DNA of 46,589 nt from Lysinibacillus sp. FJAT-14745 (GCF_001275675.1 NZ_LITM01000006.1:263350-309938), one strand, 5' to 3'. Counted from the stretch's first letter, positions 8,807 to 17,316 are shown. The notes: a model not told the origin generated them from the sequence alone. Numbers and translations: made by a program.

Positions 8807-9883
8807 ATGTCGCAAACAATAACTGTTAAAGTCAAACTGCTTCCAACAAAAGAACAGGCTTCTATTTTGCAGAATATGAGTCAATCGTTTGTGTACACAA
8901 TCAATTCCCTTGTTTCTGAAATGGTTGCAGAAAAGAAAAGTACAAAGAAATCAAGCAAGGATATTTCTACCGACCTGCCAAGTGCTGTTAAAAACCAAGC
9001 GATTAAAGACGCTAAAAGTGTGTTTAAGAAAGTGAAGAAAAATAAATTCAAGGTTGTTCCTGTGTTAATGAAGCCAGTGTGTATTTGGAATAACCAAAAC
9101 TATTCTTTTGATTTCACGCACATTTCAATGCCTATCATGATGGATGGTAAGGCAATTAAAACACCTATTCGTGCTTTGTTGGTCGATAAAGAAAACCGCA
9201 ATTTTGATTTGTTGAAACACAAATTAGGTACTCTTCGTATCACGAAAAAAGCGAATAAATGGATGGCACAAATAGCTGTAACCATTCCTACAAGTGAAAA
9301 AACAGGTACACAGATAATGGGGGTAGATTTGGGTTTGAAAGTCCCTGCTGTTGCAGTGACAGAAGATGGAAGTGCTCGTTTCTTTGGAAAGGGTATACAA
9401 AATAAATCTGTCAGACGTAAGTTTAAATCCAAACGTAAGAAGTTAGGCAAATTAAAGAAATTAAATGCTATTCGCAATCTTGATGATAAAGAACAGCGAT
9501 ACATGAAAAACCAAGACCATAAGGTTAGTCGTGCGATTGTTAATTTTGCTAAAGAAAATAATATTTCTGTCATTCGCTTAGAACAACTAACGAACATCAG
9601 GCAGACGGCAAGAACAAGCCGTAAAAACGAAAAGAATCTGCACAACTGGTCATTCTATCGTCTTGCTCAATTCATTGCGTACAAAGCGAACCTAGTGGGT
9701 ATTAAAATTGAATTTGTAAATCCTGCGTACACAAGTCAAACATGCCCGAAATGTTCCGAAAAGAATAAGGCACAAGATAGAATATATAAGTGTAAATGTG
9801 GATTCGAAAAACATCGTGATTTAGTCGGTGCAATGAATATTCGATATGCACCTGTGATTGATGGTAACAGTCAATCAGCCTAA
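8807..9883 (+). CDS. tnpB: TnpB RNA-guided nuclease of the IS605 group
   Basis: A 358-residue TnpB protein, apparently intact. TnpB proteins are compact RuvC-type nucleases guided by an RNA made from the right end of their own element, and they help retain the transposon. The three RuvC acidic residues are visible: Asp174 in GVDLG, Glu259 in RLEQL and Asp338 in HRDLVGAMNI. The zinc-finger cysteines are in CPKC and CKC just before the last motif. ATG 8807 follows GAGGTGA at 8-9 nt. The N-terminal region is lysine-rich, as usual. It could still act in trans or on other copies even though tnpA is broken. Many database entries call this protein a transposase, which is probably inaccurate. Confidence 0.9.
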   Translation: MSQTITVKVKLLPTKEQASILQNMSQSFVYTINSLVSEMVAEKKSTKKSSKDISTDLPSAVKNQAIKDAKSVFKKVKKNKFKVVPVLMKPVCIWNNQNYSFDFTHISMPIMMDGKAIKTPIRALLVDKENRNFDLLKHKLGTLRITKKANKWMAQIAVTIPTSEKTGTQIMGVDLGLKVPAVAVTEDGSARFFGKGIQNKSVRRKFKSKRKKLGKLKKLNAIRNLDDKEQRYMKNQDHKVSRAIVNFAKENNISVIRLEQLTNIRQTARTSRKNEKNLHNWSFYRLAQFIAYKANLVGIKIEFVNPAYTSQTCPKCSEKNKAQDRIYKCKCGFEKHRDLVGAMNIRYAPVIDGNSQSA

Positions 9884-10058
9884 GATGCTATATGCACTGT
9901 CTTAGGAAGGGTAATGAGATCCCCTCATCTTGAAGGCTGTTCAAAACAGAAATGGACTGCGAACGCGTAGTCATTCAAGAATCCCACCCGTCATACAGTA
10001 AGGTATAGGGCTTGCGACTTTAGTCGTGGGAGTCTCAAAATTAGTTCCTTATATAGGT
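9884..10058 (+). ncRNA. Probable omega RNA (right-end RNA) of TnpB
   Basis: The non-coding right end directly after tnpB contains several short stems and finishes with CGACT-TT-AGTCG and GTGGGAGTCTCAA. This is the layout of the scaffold of TnpB guide RNAs, whose 3' part overlaps the tnpB end. The guide would be the first 16-20 nt beyond the element, starting near 10039 (AATTAGTTCCTTATATAGGT), which is CMD-gene sequence. The 5' end is unknown and may lie inside tnpB. Confidence 0.55.
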
Positions 10059-10268
10059 TTTCCACGTGTGCAAAATACTTTAACCATAGCTCAAAACCAT
10101 AGCTCAACAGGTCTTTAAAGAAGAAGCTTAAAATAAAACTCTGCATTTTGGTGAAGTTTAAGAAGCCACTGTTGTTAAAAACGCTTATCACATGAATAAA
10201 CTCTTGTGAAACGGTTCATATTAACAGAGGAATCACTTATTAATCTAATGTGATTAGGAGGATGTAGA

Positions 10269-10340
10269 ATGAGTAGTCAAACACCCAAAGACCAGGAATC
10301 TCAGGAAAGTCCGCCACAGTTGTATAGGGTGAGCTTCTAA
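10269..10340 (+). CDS. Short open frame with strong ribosome site, possibly a decayed gene
   Basis: AGGAGG lies 8 nt upstream of ATG 10269, which opens only 23 codons (MSSQTPKDQESQES and so on). After the stop, other frames contain plausible continuations (KGEAEDIL; EEAKTDTDQIK), so this may be the start of a frameshifted small hydrophilic protein rather than a true peptide gene. The rest of 10119-10614 shows no other gene; a terminator lies at 10443-10470. Confidence 0.3.
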   Translation: MSSQTPKDQESQESPPQLYRVSF

Positions 10341-10442
10341 AATCTTAAGGAAAAGGTGAGGCAGAGGATATTCTGTTTTGCTGTAGCTTAAGAAGAAGCA
10401 AAAACCGATACAGATCAAATCAAATAGAAATAAGTGTTCTTG

Positions 10443-10470
10443 GGATCCAGATTTTTTCTGGGTCCTTTTT
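10443..10470 (+). terminator. Rho-independent terminator
   Basis: GGATCCAGA and TCTGGGTCC pair over nine positions (one G-U) around a T-rich loop, then TTTTT. It separates the small frame at 10269 from the following operon. Confidence 0.75.
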
Positions 10471-10614
10471 AGGTGCGCATTAATTGCCCTAAAGGCTGAT
10501 TTGTGGTGAAGAAGACCCCGATTTAGAGAGAATTTGACTTTTTTAAAAAACTGTATTACTCTATGTATGACAGATTTCCGTTTGGTGATAAGCGATACAG
10601 ATAGGAGGGGTAAG

Positions 10615-10992
10615 ATGCATATTCATTTAGATCCAAGCAGTGAATTACAGCTCTATAAACAGTTAGCAAATCAGTTAATTGAGTTAATTGCTAAGGGAGA
10701 GCTAAAAAATGGTGACACTTTACCTTCAGTACGTTCAATGGCATCGGATTTAGGTATTAATGTCAGCACAGTTAGTAAGAGCTATCATGAACTTGAAGAA
10801 AAAGGGTTAATCGAATTAAAGCCGAAAGCAAAGGCGATCGTTATCGGTGGTCAAAAAAAAGAACTGAAAGAGACGGAAGTTGAAAAAGTAGAAAATGCAT
10901 TAAAGCCAATTATGGCAGAGGCATTTGCACGTGGCCTCGAAAAAGATCAGATGACAAGTTTGTTTCATCGAATTTTAAAACAATGGAAGTAA
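10615..10992 (+). CDS. GntR-family transcriptional regulator, YtrA subfamily
   Basis: A 125-residue DNA-binding protein. The N-terminal winged helix (residues about 10-75) has the GntR blocks LYKQLANQLIELIAKGELKNG, here cited by its position, then LPSVRSMASDLGINVSTVSKSYHELE. The short helical C terminus lacks a large effector domain, which is the YtrA pattern. The start is taken as ATG 10615 because AGGAGGGG lies just upstream; an upstream TTG extension has no ribosome site and unlikely sequence. It precedes a membrane protein gene by 7 nt and a lipoprotein hydrolase after that. This resembles YtrA-led operons that control envelope or transport functions in Firmicutes. It probably represses its own operon. 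Confidence 0.88.
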   Translation: MHIHLDPSSELQLYKQLANQLIELIAKGELKNGDTLPSVRSMASDLGINVSTVSKSYHELEEKGLIELKPKAKAIVIGGQKKELKETEVEKVENALKPIMAEAFARGLEKDQMTSLFHRILKQWK

Positions 10993-10999
10993 GGGAAAT

Positions 11000-12079
11000 A
11001 TGCTTTTTATAATAAGCATCTTCATCTTTGGAGGCGTACTGGAAACATTAACACCATTTTTGTCTAGAAAAACAACAGTATTTGGTGTTTCAATTCCGGA
11101 GCCCTATGTGCAACATCAGCAATTACAAATATTTAAAAAGCATTACAGCATGGTGGTAGGGAGCATAGCAGTTGCCTTTCTTTTAGGCCAAATTATACTA
11201 CTGTTTACGTCCATTCAAGAAGAGCAATTTGTTTTATTATCCTTTATCTTGCTTTATGTCATGCTTCTTATATCAGCTGGACTTTATATGTTTTATCATA
11301 TAAAAACAAAAAAACTAAAAAAACAAGAAAATTGGGAAGTGCATGTGAAAACTGTTTATGTGATGGATTTATCTATACGAGATCGAGATGAAGTACTGTC
11401 ACCTACATTTTTCACATTACCAATTATTATCACTTTAGCTTTAATTACCTTTACCTATATGAATTACAATGCCATACCTGATGTATTTGCTACCCATTGG
11501 AATGCAGCGGGTGAGGTCGACGGCTGGACAGAAAAAACATGGCTTTCAGTTATTGCACTGCCGCTTATTTTACTAGGGACACAAATTAGCTTTTTCATCA
11601 TGAGTATAGGTATGAAAAGTGCCAAAATACAATTGAGTGCACAAGCGAAGGAGGCTTCAGCCAATAGAGAACTTACACAGCGAAAATATGGTAGCTGGTA
11701 CTTAGCCGCGATTAATTATAGTATGACCATTCTTCTTGTTGTTTTACATTACACGACAGTGATTTTAAAAAATCAAACAGCTCCTTACTTCTTCCCTCTT
11801 TTTATCGTTTTTATGATCGTCTCTTTAGGGGGACTTATCCTCTTCATTTGGAAATTAAGTAAAAGTAATGAGCGCTTTGATGATTTACATACAAACGAAA
11901 CAGCTGCAGCCGATGATCGATATTGGAAATGGGGTATTGTTTACATCAATAAAAATGATCCTTCACTATTAGTACAAAAGAAATACGGTGTTGGTTGGAC
12001 TGTGAATTTAGCGAATAAATGGAGCTATATCATTTTACTTGTAATATTTTTGCCAATCTTGTTAGTCATTTTCATATAG
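11000..12079 (+). CDS. DUF1648-domain multi-spanning membrane protein
   Basis: A 359-residue integral membrane protein. Hydrophobic segments are visible at about 1-20, 50-72, 76-98, 137-155, 180-200, 232-252, 258-282 and 340-359. The extracytoplasmic-type stretch after the fourth segment (NAIPDVFATHWNAAGEVDGW) is the DUF1648 signature seen in SdpI-like immunity proteins and their relatives. The N terminus FLSRKTTVFGVSIPE resembles DUF5808-type starts. ATG 11000 follows AAGGGA. It sits between a YtrA regulator and a lipoprotein with very short gaps, so one transcript is likely. SdpI relatives give resistance to peptide toxins, but no such role can be shown for this protein. Confidence 0.8.
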   Translation: MLFIISIFIFGGVLETLTPFLSRKTTVFGVSIPEPYVQHQQLQIFKKHYSMVVGSIAVAFLLGQIILLFTSIQEEQFVLLSFILLYVMLLISAGLYMFYHIKTKKLKKQENWEVHVKTVYVMDLSIRDRDEVLSPTFFTLPIIITLALITFTYMNYNAIPDVFATHWNAAGEVDGWTEKTWLSVIALPLILLGTQISFFIMSIGMKSAKIQLSAQAKEASANRELTQRKYGSWYLAAINYSMTILLVVLHYTTVILKNQTAPYFFPLFIVFMIVSLGGLILFIWKLSKSNERFDDLHTNETAAADDRYWKWGIVYINKNDPSLLVQKKYGVGWTVNLANKWSYIILLVIFLPILLVIFI

Positions 12080-12092
12080 AGGGAGAGATTTT

Positions 12093-13385
12093 ATGAAAAA
12101 ACTATTGTTGTTATGTTGTGCACTCTTATTATTAGTAGCTTGCGCTCAGAAGGAAGACAACACAAAAGGGAAAGAGACGAAGGGGGACAATAAAATGAAT
12201 GAACAACTAATCGGAAAATGGGAAGGGAATATTGAAATCCCAAATGGAGCACTGCCGATTATCGTTGATTTGCAAAAAGATAGTGGGACATTATCAGTAC
12301 CAGCACAAGGCCTATCCAATTATCCATTTAAAAGCATTAAATACGATGGTGATCAAGTGAGTGTTTCGATCAATTTAAATGGCTCGGCTATTGTCATAAA
12401 CGGAACATTAAAAGATGGGCAAATTGAAGCAACGTTTCAACAAAATGGTGGCAAATTCCCACTTGTCTTAAAACCATTCAAAGAACAACCAAAACAACCA
12501 GTTACGTATGAAACGTTAAAGATTCCCGTTCAAAATGGTGAGTTAACAGCGGCTCTTCAAAAGGCTAGCAACGAGCCATCTCCAGTTGCACTTATTATAG
12601 CAGGCTCTGGTCCAACTGATAAGGATGGAAATTCAGCAATAGCTGGTAAAAATAATAGCTTAAAAATGATTGCGGAGGGGTTAGCGAAAGATGGTATTGC
12701 AACTGTCCGCTATGATAAACGTGGAATAGGCGATAATCTATCCCTTTTAACAAAGGAAGAGGATATAACGATCGACCAATACGTAGATGATGCTGTTCAA
12801 GTGATTAATACCCTGTTAGCCGATAAAGCATATTCAAGTGTTCATATTATTGGCCATAGCGAAGGCTCACTGATCGGTTTGCTAGCAGCACAAAAAACAA
12901 AAGTAGAATCCTTTGTTTCTATAGCAGGCACTGGAAGACCAATAGATGAAGTTCTGTTAGAGCAATTAAAAGTTCAGTTTACACCAGCCCTTCTAAAAGA
13001 AACAACAGATGCTCTTGCATCTTTGAAAAAAGGCGAGCTAGTGAAGAACGTTTCGCCAGAGTTACAATCTCTCTTCCGTTCTTCGATTCAACCGTATATG
13101 ATTTCATGGTTAAAATATAACCCTGCAAGTGAGTTAGCAAAAGTGAATAGCCGAGTTTTAATTCTTCAAGGTACAACTGACTTACAAGTAGTTGCGACTG
13201 ATGCGGAAGCGTTAAAGAAAGCAAAACCAGATGCCGAGCTTGTATATATGGACGGAATGAATCATGTGTTAAAAAATGCTCCAGCAGATCGTGCGAAAAA
13301 TTTCGCGACATATTCAGACCCTTCATTACCACTTCATAAAGAATTACTGCCAGCCATTCAGCAGTTTATAATGAATGAAAAGTAG
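12093..13385 (+). CDS. Alpha/beta-hydrolase lipoprotein
   Basis: A 430-residue secreted lipoprotein. The signal peptide MKKLLLLCCALLLLVAC has a lipobox with Cys17 as the lipidated residue. Residues about 36-130 form a beta-rich domain (DUF3887-like in arrangement). Residues 140-430 are an alpha/beta hydrolase with an oxyanion region GSGPTDKDGN (171-180), nucleophile elbow GHSEGS with Ser256, a late LQGTTDLQV acid region, and His in DGMNHVLK. Hence it is probably an esterase or peptidase on the outer face of the membrane. ATG 12093 follows GAGGGAGAG. It is third in the YtrA-type operon with a 13-nt gap. The 21-bp tandem repeat starts within 20-30 bp of its stop codon. Confidence 0.88.
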   Translation: MKKLLLLCCALLLLVACAQKEDNTKGKETKGDNKMNEQLIGKWEGNIEIPNGALPIIVDLQKDSGTLSVPAQGLSNYPFKSIKYDGDQVSVSINLNGSAIVINGTLKDGQIEATFQQNGGKFPLVLKPFKEQPKQPVTYETLKIPVQNGELTAALQKASNEPSPVALIIAGSGPTDKDGNSAIAGKNNSLKMIAEGLAKDGIATVRYDKRGIGDNLSLLTKEEDITIDQYVDDAVQVINTLLADKAYSSVHIIGHSEGSLIGLLAAQKTKVESFVSIAGTGRPIDEVLLEQLKVQFTPALLKETTDALASLKKGELVKNVSPELQSLFRSSIQPYMISWLKYNPASELAKVNSRVLILQGTTDLQVVATDAEALKKAKPDAELVYMDGMNHVLKNAPADRAKNFATYSDPSLPLHKELLPAIQQFIMNEK

Positions 13386-13404
13386 AGACTAAGCTCCCTC
13401 ACGA

Positions 13405-14062
13405 AATGAGTAAATACCCGCGGAAGCAGGGGAAATACCCGCGGAAGCAAGGTAAATACCCGCGGAAGCAAGGCAAATACCCGCGGAAGCAAGGCAAATA
13501 CCCGCGGAAGCAGGGAAAATACCCGCGGAAGCAGGGAAAATACCCGCGGAAGCAGGGAAAATACCCGCGGGAGCAAGGTAAATACCCGCGGAAGCAAGGT
13601 AAATACCCGCGGAAGCAAGGTAAATACCCGCGGAAGCAAGGAAATACCCGAGGAAGCAGGGCGAATACCCGCGGAAGCAAGGTAAATACCCGAGGAAGCA
13701 GGGCGAATATCCGCGAAAGCAGGGTAAACTCGCGCGAAATGGGTAAATACCCGCGGAAGTAAGGTAAATACCCGCGGAAGCAGGGAGAATACCCGAGGAA
13801 GCAGGGTAAACTCGCGCGAAATGGGTAAATACCCGCGGAAGCAAGGTAAATACCCGCAGAAGCAAGGTAAATACCCGCGGAAGCAAGGTAAATACCCGCG
13901 GAAGCAAGGTAAATACCCGAGGAAGCAGGGAAAATACCCGCGGAAGCAAGGCAAATACCCGCGGAAGCAAGGCAAATACCCGCGGAAGCAGGGTAAATAC
14001 CCGCGGAAGCAGGGTAAATACCCGCGGAAGCAGGGCGAATACCCGCGGGAGCAAGGTAATGC
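13405..14062. repeat. GC-rich 21-bp tandem array, about 31 units
   Basis: The unit AAATACCCGCGGAAGCAGGG (plus one variable base) repeats with an exact 21-bp period. Thirty intervals span 13415 to 14040. Two units near 13727 and 13809 are 19-bp variants (ACTCGCGCGAAATGGG), and one unit is 20 bp. The outer first unit (CTCACGAAATGAG) resembles the variant form. Because 21 is divisible by three, long open frames arise on both strands (for example repeats of KYPRKQG), but there is no ribosome site and indels shift the frame. I treat it as non-coding. Each unit carries CCGCGG, a 6-bp palindrome. GC content is far above the flanks. Confidence 0.95.
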
Positions 14063-14122
14063 CCATGCGAAACTGTATAATCATCCATTTTAGTATTGGA
14101 AATGCTCAAAATTAGTATATAG

Positions 14123-14174
14123 CCAAAAGAAGTATGCTCAAATCAAAAATGATGAGCATATTCTTTTGGTTTTT
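14123..14174. terminator. Bidirectional-looking terminator
   Basis: CCAAAAGAA and TATGCTCA on the left pair with TGAGCATA and TTCTTTTGG on the right, giving a stem of about 17 bp, followed by TTTTT on the plus strand. It would end read-through from the array before the MerR gene. Confidence 0.8.
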
Positions 14175-14319
14175 AGCGGTTCATCGGACGCCCAAATCAA
14201 CCTTACTACGACTTTATCGTACAATAACTAAGCAAGGAGAGGTTAATTTCAATTCATTCAAGATGAATGAATTAGTACGGTTAATCGCATTCAACAAAAT
14301 TTGAAAAGAAGGTTTTATT

Positions 14320-15168
14320 ATGTATAGCATAGGGAAGTTTTCGAATTTGTGTAATGTTCCTATAAAAACCCTGCGTTATTATAGCGATATTGGGTTACTC
14401 GAACCATCCTTTATAGATCAAGTGACAGGCTATCGTTATTATGATTACGATAAAATGAATGAGCTGAATACTATACAGGTTCTAAAACATTGCCATTTTT
14501 CATTAAAAGAAATTGAACAGGTTATTAACGGAAAAAATGATAGGCAAGATTTAGAGGCAAGATTAACTAAAAAAGTTCAGGAATTAGAGCGCCAACAAGA
14601 AATAATCGCTGAACAAATTCAAAATATTGTCCAAGTGAAAAATTCTATAAGGAACACTGAAACATTTAATCCAAAACCAATATTATCAAGTTGTTACATA
14701 GAAGAGCGACCAAAAACGCAGGTGCTCTCCATCCGTGAAAAGATACATATTATTGAAATGGATAAGCTAGTACAAAAATTATTTGAACGAATATATGCGT
14801 ATCAATTTGAGATAGATGGGGAGCTTGTTGCAATTTTCCACCAACCGGACAGGAACCAAAATATAGCAGATGTTGAACTGCTGTTACCAGTAAAAGGAAC
14901 TCAACAGGGGGAGAATATTAAAGCAATACCAGAAGGTAAGTATGCTTGTATAACTGTAAAGGGACCGTATTCAGAGCTACATTTTGGCTATAGTCGCTTG
15001 CAGGAATGGCTGACTGAGCAATCCCTCCAGGTAGAAGGGATGTTTATGGAGCAATACATAAAGGGGTTAATCCCAACTGTGGTCGTAAATCCAATTAATA
15101 TTAAACCAAATATTGAGCTACATCCAAATGATTTTTTAACGAAAGTGTTTGTGAAAGTAAGAAACTAG
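14320..15168 (+). CDS. MerR-family regulator with GyrI-like effector domain
   Basis: A 282-residue regulator. The N-terminal MerR winged helix (residues 1-70) reads IGKFSNLCNVPIKTLRYYSD followed by IGLLEP and GYRYYDYD. A coiled coil of about 75-110 is rich in Glu, Gln and Arg. Residues about 125-282 resemble the GyrI/BmrR-type ligand-binding fold, including EGKYACITVKGPYSELHFGY. Such proteins bind small hydrophobic ligands and activate neighbouring genes by twisting spaced promoters. ATG 14320 follows AAGAAGG. The C45 hydrolase gene 87 nt downstream, in the same direction, is the likely partner or target. The nature of the ligand cannot be read. Confidence 0.88.
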   Translation: MYSIGKFSNLCNVPIKTLRYYSDIGLLEPSFIDQVTGYRYYDYDKMNELNTIQVLKHCHFSLKEIEQVINGKNDRQDLEARLTKKVQELERQQEIIAEQIQNIVQVKNSIRNTETFNPKPILSSCYIEERPKTQVLSIREKIHIIEMDKLVQKLFERIYAYQFEIDGELVAIFHQPDRNQNIADVELLLPVKGTQQGENIKAIPEGKYACITVKGPYSELHFGYSRLQEWLTEQSLQVEGMFMEQYIKGLIPTVVVNPINIKPNIELHPNDFLTKVFVKVRN

Positions 15169-15255
15169 CTAAACTCTCCAGTAGCTGGAGACTTTATTCT
15201 GTATTTAGCAAGGTAAGAAATGTCTTGCTAGTAATATATAGAATGGGGTATATCG

Positions 15256-16359
15256 ATGAAAACAAATACAGGACAGTTTGCATTTCTTAAAGGTAGTTCG
15301 TACGAGATTGGACAACAACAAGCGCAAGAATTTCAAAAAAGACCGTTTGCGAAATCGCTATTCTTTACGGAAAATTTCACGTCTGACAACGCTTATTTTG
15401 AAATGAAAGCACAAATTGAGCAGTATTGCCCAGGGTTAAATAAAGAATTAGAAGGCTTTGCGGAAGGCTTTGGCTATGAGCCCGAACAATTAAATTTTTA
15501 TCAAAATGCGTGGTTAATTCCTGGGGGATGTAGTTTAGGTGCTGTTTTACCTGGAAAAATGGTGGATGGTAAAACATATGTTTTAAGAAATTATGATCTA
15601 TCACCTGACATTTCAGATATGCGTTTATGTACAACAGACGTCGAAGGGAAATATATTCATACAGGATTTTCTGTTTCCACATTTGGTCGAAGTGAAGGCT
15701 TAAATGAGAAGGGGCTATGTGTTGCTTATGCATCGTGTGGTATGCCCATTGGCAAATATCCTGGCATGAGACCACCAGTAGTACCTGGGTTACAGTTTAT
15801 GGTTATTGTTAGAGCTCTATTAGAAAATTGTAAAAATGTCGAAGAAGCAATTTATATGGTTAATAATATGCCAGTAGGAACGAATATGAATTTGCTTATT
15901 GCTGATGCAAATGGCGACGCGGCTTTGATTGGAACATATGACGGAATAAAAGAAGTTAAACGTGCAGAACTAGATTATCTTATTGCAACTAATCACGGAC
16001 TTTTTTCAGCAATACAAGAAAAGGAGCGTGGCAAGCTCGAACATTCTCAATTAAGATACGATATTTTAGAGGCGAAATTTAAGGGAAGTGGAAAAAGATC
16101 TATTGACGAAATCCAAGAACTTCTTTTAACAGAGTTCCCTAAAGGATTATCTGTCCATAATTACAAAGAAAGCTTCGGAACAGTACATTCAATTTTGTTT
16201 AATCTTACTGATTTGCAACTGGAATTTTCATTTGGCTCACCAATACAAAATCAGGTAAACAAAATAATCGTTGGTGACAACTTTGCGAAAACACAAACAT
16301 CTGTTGACTTTAATAATAAAAGCTATGGAACAGAATTTTGGGAAATAATAAAATCTTAA
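15256..16359 (+). CDS. C45-family Ntn hydrolase (penicillin acyltransferase-like)
   Basis: A 367-residue protein related to acyl-CoA:6-aminopenicillanate acyltransferase and other peptidase-C45 enzymes, which self-cleave to expose an N-terminal cysteine. Cys92 in IPGGCSLGA is the predicted cleavage point and nucleophile. LRNYDLSPD, the VSTFGRSEGLNEKGLCVAYAS region (described here by its residues 135-155) and MVNNMPVGTNMNLLIAD fit the family. ATG 15256 follows GGGGTA-type upstream bases, a modest ribosome site. A stem with T run closes the transcript at 16365-16393. Substrates of bacterial C45 members are mostly unknown; amide or lactam hydrolysis is expected. It lies behind a ligand-sensing MerR gene, so induction by its substrate is plausible. 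Confidence 0.82.
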   Translation: MKTNTGQFAFLKGSSYEIGQQQAQEFQKRPFAKSLFFTENFTSDNAYFEMKAQIEQYCPGLNKELEGFAEGFGYEPEQLNFYQNAWLIPGGCSLGAVLPGKMVDGKTYVLRNYDLSPDISDMRLCTTDVEGKYIHTGFSVSTFGRSEGLNEKGLCVAYASCGMPIGKYPGMRPPVVPGLQFMVIVRALLENCKNVEEAIYMVNNMPVGTNMNLLIADANGDAALIGTYDGIKEVKRAELDYLIATNHGLFSAIQEKERGKLEHSQLRYDILEAKFKGSGKRSIDEIQELLLTEFPKGLSVHNYKESFGTVHSILFNLTDLQLEFSFGSPIQNQVNKIIVGDNFAKTQTSVDFNNKSYGTEFWEIIKS

Positions 16360-16364
16360 ACAAC

Positions 16365-16393
16365 AAAAAGACCTTTCCGTGAAAGGTCTTTTT
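16365..16393 (+). terminator. Terminator after the C45 hydrolase
   Basis: A perfect 13-bp stem AAAAAGACCTTTC / GAAAGGTCTTTTT with a 3-nt loop. Confidence 0.9.
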
Positions 16394-16639
16394 GTATATA
16401 CAAACAATCATACTGTGTCTGATAGTGAGAAGAGAAAGAAATAGCATTCGCCTAATTCGTTCCGCATTAATGCTCGGTGTTGACATTTACTAAAGCACAG
16501 AAGCTCGATTATCGTTACTTATTAAAAGTAGAAAAATCACTATGAATTGAAGTTATACTTAAAGGATCGAATATATTATGGGGGGTGAACGAGCTATTTA
16601 GTGGCTATTATTCGTAGTCAATTCTTTTTAACTTGTTTA

Positions 16640-17227
16640 TTAACTTAATTCGTTCGTTACTACTTGGATAAATTTATCTCGATATTGTGATTCTAAAATA
16701 GTAACCCCTTTTTCTTTGGAAAGTTGTAGTACCTTTTGAATCTTTGCTTCATCTTTCTCCTTAAAGGCTTTTTCAACATACTGTAAATCTTGTAAGATAT
16801 GATGTATAAATGTATCCCCTTCTCTTTTAATATCTATAGCAATAAAGTCAAAAGATAAAAATGTTTTAGTAGGGATAATAATTTTATCAAACAAATAGTT
16901 TAGAGCTTTAAACGGGACATAAGGGATACCTTTCTTATACTCATATTTCTCAATAATAGGCAAAACTTCATCAATAAACCTTTGTATTTTTTCTATATCG
17001 TAAAGTTTTGTATCTTCTAAATCATGCTTCTCAATAATCTGTTGTAATTTATCATATTGATTTTGTTCTAACAGTTGCTTCATATAAAGAAGCTCTTCTT
17101 TGAATTTGAATCGTACTTTTTTACTTAATTGTCGATGATCAATAACAGCGTATTCGATTAGCTCCCAGTCTATCTCTGGACCAAAATGTGGTCCTAAAAA
17201 ATACTTAAGTTCTTCAAAATCGCTCAC
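16640..17227 (-). CDS. Hypothetical helical protein
   Basis: A 195-residue protein with no family I recognise. It is rich in Lys, Glu, Ile and Leu and predicted by eye to be mostly helical, with no signal peptide or membrane segment. Two similar helical segments (YMKQLLEQNQYDKLQQIIEK near 48-67 and VEKAFKEKDEAKIQKVLQLS near 150-169) suggest an internal duplication. The start is GTG at 17225-17227 with AGGGAG 8 nt upstream on the minus strand. It stands alone in an accessory stretch with decayed genes on one side. An immunity or adaptor role is possible, but there is no direct evidence. Confidence 0.6.
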   Translation of the reverse strand: MSDFEELKYFLGPHFGPEIDWELIEYAVIDHRQLSKKVRFKFKEELLYMKQLLEQNQYDKLQQIIEKHDLEDTKLYDIEKIQRFIDEVLPIIEKYEYKKGIPYVPFKALNYLFDKIIIPTKTFLSFDFIAIDIKREGDTFIHHILQDLQYVEKAFKEKDEAKIQKVLQLSKEKGVTILESQYRDKFIQVVTNELS

Positions 17228-17316
17228 TTCAGTAACTCCCTTTAATAATTTCTTTTATACTAGCATTTATTTATATCTTTTTATTTCATTTGTTAAAACG
17301 TATGCCCTGTCTATAA

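Larger units (their letters stand above)
8361..10038 (+). mobile_element. IS200/IS605-type element with tnpB
   Basis: The left boundary is set where the CMD reading frame is lost (about 8361), close to a hairpin-rich stretch with CCCAATCCTTCAGGTGTGGG. The right boundary is set after the short hairpin CGACT-TT-AGTCG (10015-10026) and the GTGGGAGTCTCAA end, typical of IS605-group right ends. The element contains a decayed tnpA remnant, an intact tnpB and a non-coding right end. Target duplications are not expected for this group. The exact ends are uncertain by several bases. Confidence 0.7.
8163..10118 (+). pseudogene. Carboxymuconolactone-decarboxylase-like gene, split by an IS
   Basis: ATG 8163 behind AAGGGAGGAAT opens a reading frame for 66 residues (MNERFIKGYE... 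SRPGLDAKSRALVVIT). It resembles the N-terminal half of AhpD/CMD-family proteins, which are small all-helical decarboxylases or peroxidase partners of about 125 residues. At about 8360 the match stops at the left end of an IS200/IS605-type element. Directly after the element's right end, frame 10041-10118 encodes LVPYIGFPRVQNTL and more, which resembles the family's C-terminal Y-x-GFPRxxNAL block. Roughly 35-40 central residues, where the CxxxH-type active site usually lies, are missing altogether. The gene is therefore disrupted and partly deleted. Identification rests on family memory and is fairly strong for both ends. Confidence 0.7.

Noticed and set aside
13358..14109. Several overlapping open frames of 90-236 codons on both strands
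   Set aside because: They result from a 21-bp repeat that lacks stops in most frames. There is no ribosome site, and indels shift the frame.
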